Shown: positions 17,920 to 27,045 of the stretch, piece after piece
Numbering within the stretch: position 1 is the first letter of the stretch
Layout of the letters: every line of letters begins with the position of its first letter
Source: Microcoleus sp. CAWBG506
Lineage (GTDB): Bacteria > Cyanobacteriota > Cyanobacteriia > Cyanobacteriales > Microcoleaceae
Length of the DNA stretch: 64,000 nucleotides
Assembly (NCBI GenBank): GCA_020883125.1
Contig: JAHREW010000006.1
Location: 62,001 to 126,000 of the forward strand
Direction of reading: 5' to 3'
Program-made: the position numbers and the translations under genes
The notes under the pieces: generated by a model
What the model saw: the letters and a program-made list of their open reading frames with translations, nothing else
The model's database searches: none
Told to the model about the DNA's origin: nothing

Positions 17920-19908
17920 TTAAAAAGAGAAGGTTGTTCTCACTACTCCCACAACAACATCCGGGTTGCGATCGTCATGGTTGGGGGCGGTCAACCAGAT
18001 TATACCAGGGGTAATAGTGATATTGTCGGTCAGTAGATGCGTGTAAAAGGCTTCGATGTGAAATCCCGTGTCGCGATCGCGGCGTTGTCCTGCGGGTAAA
18101 CCAATCGCTTGAGCGATCGCCCCATTGCTCGTACCCGCCAGCCTGGGCTGCACCCCAAAAACAATACCAGCTAAGTTACCTTTTTTACCTATGTCATAAA
18201 AAGCCATAGAAAAACGATAGTCCAACACATTAGCATCTCCCTTAGTACCATTGCCCAAGGCACGAGCATTAATCAAACCAACAGAACCGCTTAACCCCAA
18301 AGTCGGGGAGACTCGATAGGAGATTCCAGGAAGATATGCGTTGCCGACAACAGGCCCAGCCCCCACAACTTTGGCAGCGTTACTACCACTCGCCGTATCA
18401 GCCCCAAATTGAGGAGAGTAGAAGTGGATATAATTGAAAGCAAGATTGAGCGCCCCGAAAGTGAAGACCGTTCGTACAGAACCACTGTAGCCACCACTGA
18501 AGAGACCTACAGTCGGGTCGTTTGTCCGGGATTCGCTGCCGGCCGAGAAATCGACGTTCAACCACGGAGTTGCTTTCCACTGTACGCCAATCCCTGTTTG
18601 CTGACCGGTGGGGTACAGGATCGGGTTCATTGAACCAAAGTATGATATAGATCCTGTTGTAAAGCTGGAAAATGGACTCAGGGGTGCTGAAAGTATCCGA
18701 TCGCTAGAAAAGGCATTTAGAAAAACCTGTAGTTTGTCACCCACCGGGAAGGTGTATTGCAAAGCGTTGAGCTTCAAACTTCCATCCCCAAATATGTTAG
18801 TGGCAGAAAAAAGCGTTTCATCAGTTGCACCCTTCAAACGGCTTTGCGGAAATTCGGTAGCAGCGTCAAGCCGTCTTAAATTTGTGGATTGCAGTTCGAC
18901 TAACAAGTTATCTTTACCCGTGAAACTGGTATTTAAGTTGAGTCGGACTCGATAGCCGAATGCAGTGTTATTCGCCTCACTAGCATTTTTACCAAAAGCA
19001 TCTCCTAGATAAGTCAACACCTGACCGTTCAGCTTTGTGGTTGTGGAGAATTGGTTGGCTTCGAGTTCAGCCGATCGAGCTTGCAGGGTATCTACGCGCC
19101 CCCGCAGAGTCGCCAATTCCGCTGCAAATTCTTCTTGCAGCCGTTGGACGGCTGCCAAGTCTTCTTTGGTAGCTAAGTTGATCGTCCCAGAGGTAATTAG
19201 CTCCCTCACCTTATCCAAGCAAGCGTTTAAACCGGCGGCAAATTCGTAGCGAGTCATAGCCCGGTTGCCGCGAAATGTGCCGTCAGGATATCCCGCGATA
19301 CAACCGTACCGTTCGACTAGAGATTGTAATGCTTGAAATGCCCAATCTGTTGGCTTCACGTCGGATAGCTGGGAGACTGAGGTCACTTGGTCGATCGATG
19401 TGTTGTCCTCGGATGTTTTTTTGTCAAAGAGGGGGTTGACGGTTTTTCCGCTTGCTGGCAATATATTATCAAAGAGTGAGGTATCCTGTTGTGGAAGTTC
19501 TGCTGTTTGTCCAGAGATCGGAATTACCTGTTCCGTCAATGTGTTCTCTGGCGATGGATTGGAAACTAGGGAATTTTCCTTGGCCCTCGAAGATCCTCTG
19601 TCCTGATTTAGACTTAGATATTGATTGAAATCTTCGGCTTTCTGCGTTGGTATTTCTTGGTTAGTAGTGGTTGGGAGCAACACGCCGTTGAGGGAATTAT
19701 CCCCAACCTTTTCAGCGCTAACTACTGACTCTGGGACTGCCTCTGGTTGTACATTTATTTGAGGATCGGTTTCCTCGCTGTTGGCTGGTGAAGCAGTTGG
19801 TTGTTCTGTAATTGGGGAATCGACGGTCTGGGCGATCGCTGCCGGCGTCAGTCCACTACCTAAAACAGTTAGCGTAACTACTAAAGTTTTGTAAACAAGT
19901 GTATTCAT
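17920..19908 (-). CDS. SLH/OprB-type outer-membrane porin
   Basis: A 662-residue outer-membrane protein of the cyanobacterial porin family, often annotated as iron-uptake porin. It has a signal peptide (residues 1-26, ending in AIAQ), then a long variable Ser/Glu-rich region to about residue 180. One S-layer-homology domain follows (PTDWAFQALQSLVERYG, GYPDGTFRGNRAMTRYEFA). A short coiled coil (about 255-285) leads into a C-terminal beta-barrel ending in the aromatic FSF, as expected for outer-membrane insertion. The SLH domain would bind peptidoglycan-linked polysaccharide. The roughly 150-residue spacer between signal and SLH domain is longer than I expect for the family. The transported solute is not evident. 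Confidence 0.92.
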   Translation of the reverse strand: MNTLVYKTLVVTLTVLGSGLTPAAIAQTVDSPITEQPTASPANSEETDPQINVQPEAVPESVVSAEKVGDNSLNGVLLPTTTNQEIPTQKAEDFNQYLSLNQDRGSSRAKENSLVSNPSPENTLTEQVIPISGQTAELPQQDTSLFDNILPASGKTVNPLFDKKTSEDNTSIDQVTSVSQLSDVKPTDWAFQALQSLVERYGCIAGYPDGTFRGNRAMTRYEFAAGLNACLDKVRELITSGTINLATKEDLAAVQRLQEEFAAELATLRGRVDTLQARSAELEANQFSTTTKLNGQVLTYLGDAFGKNASEANNTAFGYRVRLNLNTSFTGKDNLLVELQSTNLRRLDAATEFPQSRLKGATDETLFSATNIFGDGSLKLNALQYTFPVGDKLQVFLNAFSSDRILSAPLSPFSSFTTGSISYFGSMNPILYPTGQQTGIGVQWKATPWLNVDFSAGSESRTNDPTVGLFSGGYSGSVRTVFTFGALNLAFNYIHFYSPQFGADTASGSNAAKVVGAGPVVGNAYLPGISYRVSPTLGLSGSVGLINARALGNGTKGDANVLDYRFSMAFYDIGKKGNLAGIVFGVQPRLAGTSNGAIAQAIGLPAGQRRDRDTGFHIEAFYTHLLTDNITITPGIIWLTAPNHDDRNPDVVVGVVRTTFSF

Positions 19909-20065
19909 AGTTGATACTCACCCTCACATCTTAGTTTCAAAAACAATATCACACGTTCCCCACTCACTACTCACTAACTTTTTATTTCGTTGTTTGTTGT
20001 GAGCTATAAATATCCAACCTTGATGTTTCATAAATAAAAAGTTAGCCCAAGAGATACAGCTTGCG

Positions 20066-20845
20066 ATGAAAAAAGTAATTTGGGGTTTTTGTCTAGTTTT
20101 AGCTTTACTTGTTTGGAGTGGTGATGCGAGTGCGGGGGTTTTGGCCGATCGCCTATCGAGTTTTCCTAATTGGGATAGCAAGCCGACTGTGGCTGTAGCT
20201 AGGGGGGATTTGGTTTATCCAGACTGGATGGCTGGTAATTGGAATGTTGCGAGCACTTTGGTGGATTTAGCAGCTCCTTTAGCCCCAAATATTGTCAGTC
20301 CTGGGTTTGAGGGAAATCGACGCTATTTGCAGCAGCCGGTTTTATTTAAAGTACGGTTTCAACCGGAAAAAAATACTGGTTTTATTTTAAATAATAGAAA
20401 TAAACTAGCTCAGAAAATTGTAGCCGATCGCACTTTCAATGGTTTTAATATCGCCAAGGCTTATTTGGGCGATCGCGCTGTACTTTCGGTGAAAGTCGAT
20501 CCGACCAATCCCAACCGCCAAATTACTGTTTTGAAAGGAGAAAAGCAGCTCATTTCAATTGTGACAGGTCGGGGAACCGAGACACCAAATCCCGATCGAT
20601 TTGTGTCTACAGAGATTTCTCAGCAGGTATTTCGGGGAGAGTCGGATATTTATTTAAATGAAGTGGAAACAACTACGGCTTATCGATTTGTTGGGGGCGA
20701 CGAAAATAGCGACTCTGCAAGTAAAAGAATTGAAGCCGATCAGGTGACAGCGATTTATTTGTCGCCACAAGACCCGGATTATTTTGCTGCTAGGGGGCGT
20801 CCTGTCGCTTTGTACCGATATCGGTTGGAGTTGGTGCGAGCGTAA
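20066..20845 (+). CDS. Exported DUF6816-like protein
   Basis: A 259-residue protein with a clear signal peptide (MKKVIWGFCLVLALLVWSG, cleavage near ASAG). The mature part has VARGDLVYPDWMAGNWNVAST, VLFKVRFQPE and VTAIYLSPQDPDYFAARGRP. These are conserved in a cyanobacterial and plastid family that I recognise as DUF6816, with thylakoid-lumen homologues in plants. Location in lumen or periplasm is inferred. It sits just upstream of psbA but has its own frame, and 187 bp separate the two. It is divergent from the porin. Confidence 0.8.
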   Translation: MKKVIWGFCLVLALLVWSGDASAGVLADRLSSFPNWDSKPTVAVARGDLVYPDWMAGNWNVASTLVDLAAPLAPNIVSPGFEGNRRYLQQPVLFKVRFQPEKNTGFILNNRNKLAQKIVADRTFNGFNIAKAYLGDRAVLSVKVDPTNPNRQITVLKGEKQLISIVTGRGTETPNPDRFVSTEISQQVFRGESDIYLNEVETTTAYRFVGGDENSDSASKRIEADQVTAIYLSPQDPDYFAARGRPVALYRYRLELVRA

Positions 20846-21032
20846 TTACCATACTTTTGGATTCCAATCCACCTAGACCATATATATAGCAAGCAATCCA
20901 ACTATATATAACCCCACCTTATAACCTTCATCAGTTCTACTGTCGTTACACCCCTTTACAAACCAGAGTAGTAGCCGTAATAATAGAAACATCATCAGAA
21001 CATTGACAACCAAATACAGCAATCATAAAACC

Positions 21033-22115
21033 ATGACAACCACCTTACAACAGCGCGAAAGCGCCAACGTCTGGGAACGCTTTTGTGAATGGGTCACAAG
21101 CACAGACAACCGCATTTATATCGGTTGGTTCGGCGTCTTGATGATTCCAACACTACTAAGCGCCACCATCTGCTACATCGTCGCCTTCATTGGTGCACCT
21201 CCTGTAGACATCGATGGTATTCGCGAACCAGTTGCAGGTTCCTTGATGTTCGGTAACAACATCATCACAGGTGCTGTTGTTCCTTCATCCAATGCGATCG
21301 GTCTTCACTTCTACCCAATCTGGGAAGCAGCTTCCCTCGATGAGTGGTTGTACAACGGCGGCCCTTACCAATTGGTAATTTTTCACTTCCTGATCGGCAT
21401 TTTCTGCTACATGGGTCGTGAATGGGAATTGTCCTACCGCCTAGGTATGCGTCCTTGGATCTGCGTAGCATACTCTGCACCAGTTGCAGCAGCTACCGCA
21501 GTATTCTTGATCTACCCGATCGGTCAAGGTTCATTCTCCGACGGTATGCCTTTGGGTATCTCCGGTACATTCAACTTCATGATCGTGTTCCAAGCTGAGC
21601 ACAACATCCTGATGCACCCCTTCCATATGTTGGGAGTTGCTGGTGTCTTCGGTGGTTCTTTGTTCTCCGCCATGCACGGTTCCTTGGTAACATCTTCTTT
21701 GGTTCGTGAAACAACTGAAACTGAATCTTTGAACTACGGTTACAAATTCGGTCAAGAAGAAGAAACCTACAACATCGTTGCAGCCCACGGCTACTTCGGT
21801 CGTTTGATTTTCCAATACGCTTCCTTCAACAACAGCCGTTCCTTGCACTTCTTGTTAGGCGCATGGCCAGTTGTCGGCATTTGGTTTACCGCTTTGGGTA
21901 TTTCCACAATGGCGTTCAACTTGAACGGTTTCAACTTCAACCAATCGATTATCGACTCACAAGGTCGCGTCATCAACACATGGGCTGATGTTATCAACCG
22001 CGCTAACTTGGGTATGGAAGTAATGCACGAGCGCAATGCTCACAACTTCCCACTTGACTTGGCTGCTGGCGAAACAACTCCAGTTGCTTTGGTTGCTCCT
22101 TCTATCAATGGTTAA
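21033..22115 (+). CDS. psbA: Photosystem II protein D1, E130 (high-light type) form
   Basis: A 360-residue D1 reaction-centre protein. The start at 21033 gives the canonical [20 protein letters not shown]; an upstream TTG in frame would add 10 non-conserved residues. Visible functional residues are Tyr161 (YZ), Asp170, Glu189, His190, His332, Glu333, His337, Asp342 and Ala344 for the electron path and Mn cluster, and Ser264 at the QB site. Residue 130 is Glu ([10 protein letters not shown]), the form associated with high-light D1, whereas low-light D1 has Gln. The 16-residue C-terminal extension after Ala344 is removed by CtpA. The gene ends at a strong terminator. It is the only psbA copy in the window. 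Confidence 0.99.
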   Translation: MTTTLQQRESANVWERFCEWVTSTDNRIYIGWFGVLMIPTLLSATICYIVAFIGAPPVDIDGIREPVAGSLMFGNNIITGAVVPSSNAIGLHFYPIWEAASLDEWLYNGGPYQLVIFHFLIGIFCYMGREWELSYRLGMRPWICVAYSAPVAAATAVFLIYPIGQGSFSDGMPLGISGTFNFMIVFQAEHNILMHPFHMLGVAGVFGGSLFSAMHGSLVTSSLVRETTETESLNYGYKFGQEEETYNIVAAHGYFGRLIFQYASFNNSRSLHFLLGAWPVVGIWFTALGISTMAFNLNGFNFNQSIIDSQGRVINTWADVINRANLGMEVMHERNAHNFPLDLAAGETTPVALVAPSING

Positions 22116-22134
22116 TTTTTAACTCTTGATTAAC

Positions 22135-22166
22135 AAAAAGCGCTCCTAGAAATAGGGGCGCTTTTT
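22135..22166 (+). terminator. psbA intrinsic terminator
   Basis: AAAAAGCGC and GCGCTTTTT pair around an inner stem, with a T-run at the 3' side, 20 bases after the psbA stop. Confidence 0.9.
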
Positions 22167-22386
22167 GTTTGGGCTTTTGCCAAAATCCAAGAAACCCGGT
22201 TTCTGACTCCCACGCGATCGCCCATCTCTACTAATTGTCCTGTGATATCATGTTCGGTAGCATCGGTCTTATAGGTCGCCGTTGATAAATTTGTAACAAT
22301 TAGCAAAGATAATTTTTTCTGCCACCCCCAGAATCACCGGGTCTTCGGCTTCCCATTCCTCCCAAGGCAAACTCATCTTTCAACGA

Positions 22387-22698
22387 ATGAATCTCAACGA
22401 TATCATAGAAGCAATATTAGAAAATCGGGTGCGAATTACAGACCATGCGGATGAAGAAGCAGAAAATGATCGTCTCTCATTTGATGAAATCTACTTTTCC
22501 GTCCTTTATGGTGAAATTATTGAAAATTATCCCAAAGAAAAACCCTATCCCCGATACTTAATCTATGGTGAAAGCTTTAGAGGTGATCCCATTCACAGTG
22601 TTTGGTCTTATGTCCCTAGTAATAAACTAGCCATCCTAATTACAGTTTATCGCCCCGATGCGAATCGATGGATTAATTGGATACAAAGGAGAAATTAA
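22387..22698 (+). CDS. DUF4258 protein, likely toxin of a TA pair
   Basis: A 103-residue protein with the DUF4258 pattern: RVRITDHADEEAENDRLSFDEI near the N-terminus and HSVWSYVPSNKLAILITVYRPD near the C-terminus. Proteins of this family are usually encoded directly before a YgiT-type zinc-finger protein, in pairs thought to act as toxin and antitoxin (RelE/MqsR-like fold). That is the case here, with 2 bp between the genes. Catalytic residues have not been defined in the family as far as I can tell. The pair lies downstream of psbA, where the accessory region begins. Confidence 0.85.
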   Translation: MNLNDIIEAILENRVRITDHADEEAENDRLSFDEIYFSVLYGEIIENYPKEKPYPRYLIYGESFRGDPIHSVWSYVPSNKLAILITVYRPDANRWINWIQRRN

Positions 22699-22700
22699 CA

Positions 22701-22961
22701 ATGCTATCTGTAGAAAAATGCCCTATTTGTGGCGGTGAAATAGTTATAAAAGAAGTCGATAAACTTTTACGGGGCGGCAACCATACTGCTATCTTAAAAG
22801 TGTCGGCTGAAGTTTGTCTAAGCTGTGGAGAACGGTTGTACTCTGTGGAAACAGTTAGGACATTTGCCAAAATTAGACAGCAGTTACAGCGGGAAGAAAC
22901 TCAAGAATTTCAACCGATGGGGCAATCTTTTCGCGTTGGGTTAAGCGCACCCGGCGGTTGA
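22701..22961 (+). CDS. YgiT-type zinc-finger protein, likely antitoxin
   Basis: An 86-residue protein with two CxxC motifs (KCPICGGE and VCLSCGER) that would bind zinc, then a helical tail. I choose the ATG at 22701, preceded by AAGGAG; an upstream in-frame start would overlap the DUF4258 gene. The YgiT/MqsA N-domain binds the toxin. The typical C-terminal DNA-binding HTH of MqsA is absent, as in the short forms of this family. The last codons (LSAPGG) lie in the edge of a dispersed repeat starting at about 22951, which appears to have replaced the original end. Confidence 0.85.
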   Translation: MLSVEKCPICGGEIVIKEVDKLLRGGNHTAILKVSAEVCLSCGERLYSVETVRTFAKIRQQLQREETQEFQPMGQSFRVGLSAPGG

Positions 22962-23030
22962 AACCGCGTCTACACAAACCCGGCGGTTGAAACCGCGTCT
23001 ACACAAACAAAGTCTGCCTCCGCAGACTAA
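22951..23030. repeat. Dispersed repeat, two tandem copies
   Basis: CCCGGCGGTTGAAACCGCGT followed by CTACACAAAC occurs twice. The second copy also carries AGTCTGCCTCCGCAGACT, a palindromic end. Related copies lie at 17036, 55096 and 58342. Confidence 0.9.
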
Positions 23031-23049
23031 GAAATAAAGAGGTGCAATG

Positions 23050-24420
23050 TTACTTAGATTTAATGTATTGTTGAAATACGGGATTAATTTGAAACTTCGA
23101 TCGCCCTTCCACCTGCATTTTTTCGACTAAACCGCGTCGGGCCAAGGATTGTATGGCTTGCCACAATTGCGATTTGGATAATTCGCGATCGGCTGGTGGT
23201 TGTGAAATATCTACCGCGTCATCTTGACTTGCTAACCATTCGCTCACCTTTTGTTCTAATTCCGATAAACGCTCTAGTTGAGATTCTAAAAGCGGTTCTA
23301 TGTCCCCTAAATAGATATCATTTTGTGTGGCTAAGAACCGGGCTACATTCCCGTCAAATAATTCTAAAATTGTTGAAGCGATGATGTTTAACCAGGAAGG
23401 ATGTCCTTGATAAAGGTTGATTAATTCCGACCATTTTTCCTCATCGGTTAATCCTTTGTCTCTGAAAAATTCTGTGGCTTGTTCTCCTAATCCTTTGAGG
23501 TGTAAGGTGCGAGTTGGTCGATTTTCTCCTTCTAAAGTTGTGATTTCTCTGGGTTTTTCCCAACTGAGGAGGATTAAGCAACTTTGGTGAGATGATGTGG
23601 CAATTTGTTTGAAGAATTTGGCATAATCTTTATATTCTGCTAAGTATTCACCTGCTAATTGACCGCTGCTAAATATATTATGTACATCATCCAATATTAC
23701 TAAACAACGATGGGAGCGAAAATAATCGATGATTGTTGGTAATGGGGTTGGTTGCGATCGCGAAAAAACTTGCTTGAGTTGGGTTTGCAGTGTTGAGAGT
23801 GTGGGAGTGTTGCTGAGACTTTGCCAAATAATGTAATCAAAGTCGGTTTGAGTTTGTTCGATGAGTTGGAGGGCGAGATCGCTTTTGCCGATTTCACTTA
23901 AGCCGTATATGGTGATTAAGCGGGTGTGGGCTTCTAATATCCATTGTTTGAGGGTGGTGAGTTCGGATGTGCGATCGTAAAAGCTTGTTAATTCGGGTGC
24001 GTCTGTTAAGTCGATGATGCGGGTATGGGCTTTGTTTTGGGGAGAATCTGGGGGAAAGGGCGATCGGGTTTGTACATCTTTAATGGTTTGTATAAATTGA
24101 CCGCCAATATTAACATTATCAAATTGTAATAAACAGTGACCTGATTGAGAAGTTTGATCAATTTTATGTTTTTTTTCTAACCTAGAACGAAAATTAAATT
24201 TATTGAGGTCTTTCCCTAATTCTTCACCCAACTTTTCCCATAACTTAGCCGCTTCTTTTTTAACGTGAGATTCACTGCAATGAAAATCTTTAGCTATTTG
24301 AGGATATTTTTGTCTTTGCCAAACACCTGTTAGTATTGCTTCCTGTAGGGGTGTGAGATTTTCTCCAGTGCGATCGAAAATCAAGTTATCAGCCCATTGT
24401 ACAACATCTTCAACATTCAT
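23050..24420 (-). CDS. STAND-type NTPase with N-terminal vWA-MoxR-associated-like HTH
   Basis: A 456-residue protein. Residues 1-90 resemble the HTH domain found at the N-terminus of cyanobacterial NB-ARC and vMAP proteins (LTPLQEAILTGVWQRQKY, CSESHVKKEAAKLWEKLG). An NB-ARC-like ATPase follows: Walker A at 173-180 (GLSEIGKS) and Walker B at 240-246 (CLVILDD). LILLSWEKPRE may be a sensor-like strand, and LYQGHPSWLNIIAS resembles the GxP motif. The C-terminal 90 residues resemble a winged helix (LWQAIQSLARRGLVEKM). There are no WD40 or TPR repeats, so a ligand-sensing part is missing or supplied by another protein. Related STAND proteins act in signalling or defence; the role here is unknown. 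Confidence 0.82.
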   Translation of the reverse strand: MNVEDVVQWADNLIFDRTGENLTPLQEAILTGVWQRQKYPQIAKDFHCSESHVKKEAAKLWEKLGEELGKDLNKFNFRSRLEKKHKIDQTSQSGHCLLQFDNVNIGGQFIQTIKDVQTRSPFPPDSPQNKAHTRIIDLTDAPELTSFYDRTSELTTLKQWILEAHTRLITIYGLSEIGKSDLALQLIEQTQTDFDYIIWQSLSNTPTLSTLQTQLKQVFSRSQPTPLPTIIDYFRSHRCLVILDDVHNIFSSGQLAGEYLAEYKDYAKFFKQIATSSHQSCLILLSWEKPREITTLEGENRPTRTLHLKGLGEQATEFFRDKGLTDEEKWSELINLYQGHPSWLNIIASTILELFDGNVARFLATQNDIYLGDIEPLLESQLERLSELEQKVSEWLASQDDAVDISQPPADRELSKSQLWQAIQSLARRGLVEKMQVEGRSKFQINPVFQQYIKSK

Positions 24421-24613
24421 GGGTCAGGGTCGATCGAGGTTTATTGTACTATATTCTACCAAATCCTACTTTGTCAACTGAATTGTACCAAATTCTACTA
24501 AACTGGTTCAGGGTGGTCAAAGAAATTGGGTACTAAATCAGACCGTTTTGAGTTGCAAAAGTTAAGGACAATTGAATAAAATTTATTCAACCAATAAGTT
24601 TATCACCATTATT

Positions 24614-26629
24614 ATGTCCAATTTTTTGTTTCCCGAACCTCAACAAAGTTGGGAAGATAACAATCCAATAAACATTTTGCCCCTTAGTTCAAATGTACTA
24701 AACATAGCCTTGACTGGTGCTAAATCTGAGTTACAAAAGTTTTTAGCTTCGCCCACAGCCTTAGAAAAACTAGATCAAGTCTTTGATATTACGGATCAAA
24801 ATGCGGCTCATATATTGATTGAAAATTCCGCAGTAGGCATTTTTGAACAAATTCCCCATATCCAAATTGTCAATGATGCAGGCATGAATGGGGCACAGGG
24901 AGCTTTTTCCGAAGCTACAAACACCATCTATTTATCAGATTCCTTGGTGCGCGGTGACAGCCTGAAACTTCAAGAGGTTCTGCTTGAGGAACTAGGCCAT
25001 AAGTTTGATACTTTGCTCAATCCGGGTGGGGATACTCCTGGGGATGAGGGAGAGTTATTTAAGGACATTGTTTTAGGTTTCCCTCTAAGTCAGCCAGAGT
25101 TGCTACGGATTCAGACAGAGAATGACTTCGGGACAGTTGTCATTGATAATCAGGTTATCTCTGTTGAACAAGCCCAGAATAGCACAGATGTGACCGGAGA
25201 TGGCAAAGCTGACGCTATTGTGGCTAATAACGATGGTGTTTATGTCAGGCGTTCTAATGGTAGCAAATTTTTACCGAACGAAAAATGGATAGACATTCCT
25301 TTTTGGGGATCAATAGGAACAGGGTTTGCTGATGTAACGGGAGATGGTAAAGCTGATGCAATAGCATCTAATAACGATGGTGTTTATGTCAGACGTTCTG
25401 ATGGCAGCAAGTTTTTACCTAATGAAAAATGGACAGACATTGGTTATTCGGGAACGCAAGGAACCTGGTTTGCCGATGTAACGGGAGATGGTAAAGCTGA
25501 TGCAATAGTATCTAATAACGATGGTGTTTATATCAGACGTTCTGATGGCAGCAAATTTTTACCTAATGAAAAATGGACAGAAATTGGTTTTTTGGGAACG
25601 AAAGGAACCTGGTTTGCCGATGTAACGGGGGATGGTAAAGCTGACGCTATTGTGGCTAATAACGATGGTGTTTATGTCAGGCGTTCTAATGGCAGCAAAT
25701 TTTTACCGAACGAAAAATGGATAGACATTCCTTTTTGGGGAACGACAGGAACCTGGTTTGCCGATGTAACGGGAGATGGTAAAGCTGATGCAATAGCATC
25801 TAATAATGATGGCATTTATATCAGACGTTCTGATGGCAACAAATTTTTACCTAATGAAAAATGGACAGAAATTGGTTTTTTGGGATCGAAAGCAGCCGGA
25901 TTTGGTGATGTAACGGGGGATGGTAAAGCTGATGCCATAGTATCTAATGAAGATGGTGTTTATGTCAGGCGTTCTAACGGCAACAAATTTTTACCGAACG
26001 AAAAATGGACAGACATTGGTTATTCGGGATCGAAAGGAACTTGGTTTGGTGATGTGGCGTTAACTGGAACAAGTTCGACTCCCCCACCACCAGTCGGTAA
26101 ATACCAACTTCCTTACCCAGACGGTAAAACTTATGAAGTTAAGCAAGGGAATAACGGCGGAAAAAGCCACTATGATGAATGGAATCGTTATGCCTGGGAT
26201 TTTAATATGCGTGAAGGCGATACAGTAGTCGCTACAAGAGGTGGTAAAGTCATTAGCTTGTATGAAGGTTCAAATACGACTTTGAATTCGCTCAATGGTT
26301 GGGATACATACACCAATTATGTACTTGTTGATCATGGAGATGGAACATCGGCTGTGTACGCTCACTTAAAATATAATAGTGTACTGCCAAATGTAGGCGA
26401 TTCTGTAAGTCAAAACCAGCCAATTGCCCAAAGTGGAAATACTGGTTACTCGACTGGTGCCCATCTACACTATTCAGTGCAAAAGACTCCCAGCTATGTC
26501 CCACCTGGAGGTTTCAAAAATACCCGTGGCTATTGGCAAGCATCTTTACCAAGTTCTTTCTCAGATCCAGGTGTTTTAAGCAAGAATTCTAATGGCGTGC
26601 CTACTTATCCTAACAACTATACTTCGTAA
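24614..26629 (+). CDS. Secreted-type repeat protein with M23 peptidase domain
   Basis: A 671-residue protein. The ATG at 24614 (MSNFLFPEPQ) is preferred to one 14 codons upstream. No classical signal peptide is seen. Residues about 70-190 look like a degenerate zinc-protease module common in cyanobacterial exoproteins (IYLSDSLV, VLLEELGHKFDTLLNP, GDEGELF). Six 48-residue repeats follow (DVTGDGKADAIVSNNDGVYV core, FG-GAP/VCBS style, potentially Ca-binding). Residues about 495-640 are an M23 endopeptidase: SHYDEWNRYAWDF and AHLHYSV supply the expected His, Asp and His zinc ligands. It may cleave peptidoglycan or peptides outside the cell. It is divergent from the STAND gene. Confidence 0.88.
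   Translation: MSNFLFPEPQQSWEDNNPINILPLSSNVLNIALTGAKSELQKFLASPTALEKLDQVFDITDQNAAHILIENSAVGIFEQIPHIQIVNDAGMNGAQGAFSEATNTIYLSDSLVRGDSLKLQEVLLEELGHKFDTLLNPGGDTPGDEGELFKDIVLGFPLSQPELLRIQTENDFGTVVIDNQVISVEQAQNSTDVTGDGKADAIVANNDGVYVRRSNGSKFLPNEKWIDIPFWGSIGTGFADVTGDGKADAIASNNDGVYVRRSDGSKFLPNEKWTDIGYSGTQGTWFADVTGDGKADAIVSNNDGVYIRRSDGSKFLPNEKWTEIGFLGTKGTWFADVTGDGKADAIVANNDGVYVRRSNGSKFLPNEKWIDIPFWGTTGTWFADVTGDGKADAIASNNDGIYIRRSDGNKFLPNEKWTEIGFLGSKAAGFGDVTGDGKADAIVSNEDGVYVRRSNGNKFLPNEKWTDIGYSGSKGTWFGDVALTGTSSTPPPPVGKYQLPYPDGKTYEVKQGNNGGKSHYDEWNRYAWDFNMREGDTVVATRGGKVISLYEGSNTTLNSLNGWDTYTNYVLVDHGDGTSAVYAHLKYNSVLPNVGDSVSQNQPIAQSGNTGYSTGAHLHYSVQKTPSYVPPGGFKNTRGYWQASLPSSFSDPGVLSKNSNGVPTYPNNYTS
25187..26050 (+). 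repeat. Six 144-bp in-frame tandem repeats
   Basis: Units begin at 25187, 25331, 25475, 25619, 25763 and 25907, exactly 144 bp apart (48 codons). Units 1 and 4, 2 and 6, and 3 and 5 share the same variant ending (IPFWG, IGYSG and IGFLG), which suggests block duplications rather than independent drift. Confidence 0.95.
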
Positions 26630-26827
26630 GTTGTTAGAAAGTAAGAGATTAAGCATTTCTGGGTAAAACTTAGAAACGAAATAAAATAGGATTTTTTCAA
26701 ATTGCGATCGCCCTTCCCGTACCATCCTTGGTGACAGAAGAAGGGCGATCGCACTTCCCGTACCATACCCTATCCCACAAGAAGCGCGATCCTTTTATTT
26801 AATACAATTGACAAAACCCTTTCAACT
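26630..26827. other. Intergenic region with HIP1 words
   Basis: 198 bp with a direct repeat around GCGATCGC (CTTCCCGTACCAT at about 26713 and 26754). No gene is seen. Confidence 0.6.
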
Positions 26828-27045
26828 TTAGAGGTTCTCCCAATCACTAAAATCAACTTTAGCCTCTCCCAAAATTTTAGCTAAAAAGTTCGCACTGATA
26901 TCGCCTTGATGAGGATTAGGGATAGTAACACGAAGGCTATCTTTCAACATAAACTGATGCCTTTTTCCCGAATAGGGCCGTCAAATCCCAGTTGTTTCAG
27001 ATAATAAATTAAGTCTCGACGTTTGATTTGTTTTAAAGGAGGCAT
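26828..27045 (-). pseudogene. hicA: HicA-type toxin, frameshifted
   Basis: Reading the minus strand from the ATG at 27045 gives MPPLKQIKRRDLIYYLKQLG and GFDGPIR. The frame then runs into a stop at an A-rich run (about 26962-26970). Moving to another frame resumes a clear HicA sequence: KRHQFML, RVTIPNPHQGDIS and LAKILGEAKV, ending DWENL. HicA is a small dsRBD-fold mRNA interferase whose catalytic His lies in the region broken here. The total length of 218 bases is not a multiple of three. The ATG overlaps the hicB stop (TGATG). The toxin is almost certainly inactive unless frameshifting occurs. Confidence 0.9.

Noticed and set aside
22116-22200. Second psbA or photosystem gene after the psbA terminator
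   Set aside because: Only a single AACCCGGTTT repeat copy and intergenic DNA follow.
22200-22376. Minus-strand coding-like stretch (starts MSLPWEEWEAEDPVILG; another frame has TYKTDATEHDITGQLVE)
   Set aside because: Looks like a possible frameshifted small-gene remnant upstream of the DUF4258 gene, but I cannot match it to a family, so it is left uncalled.
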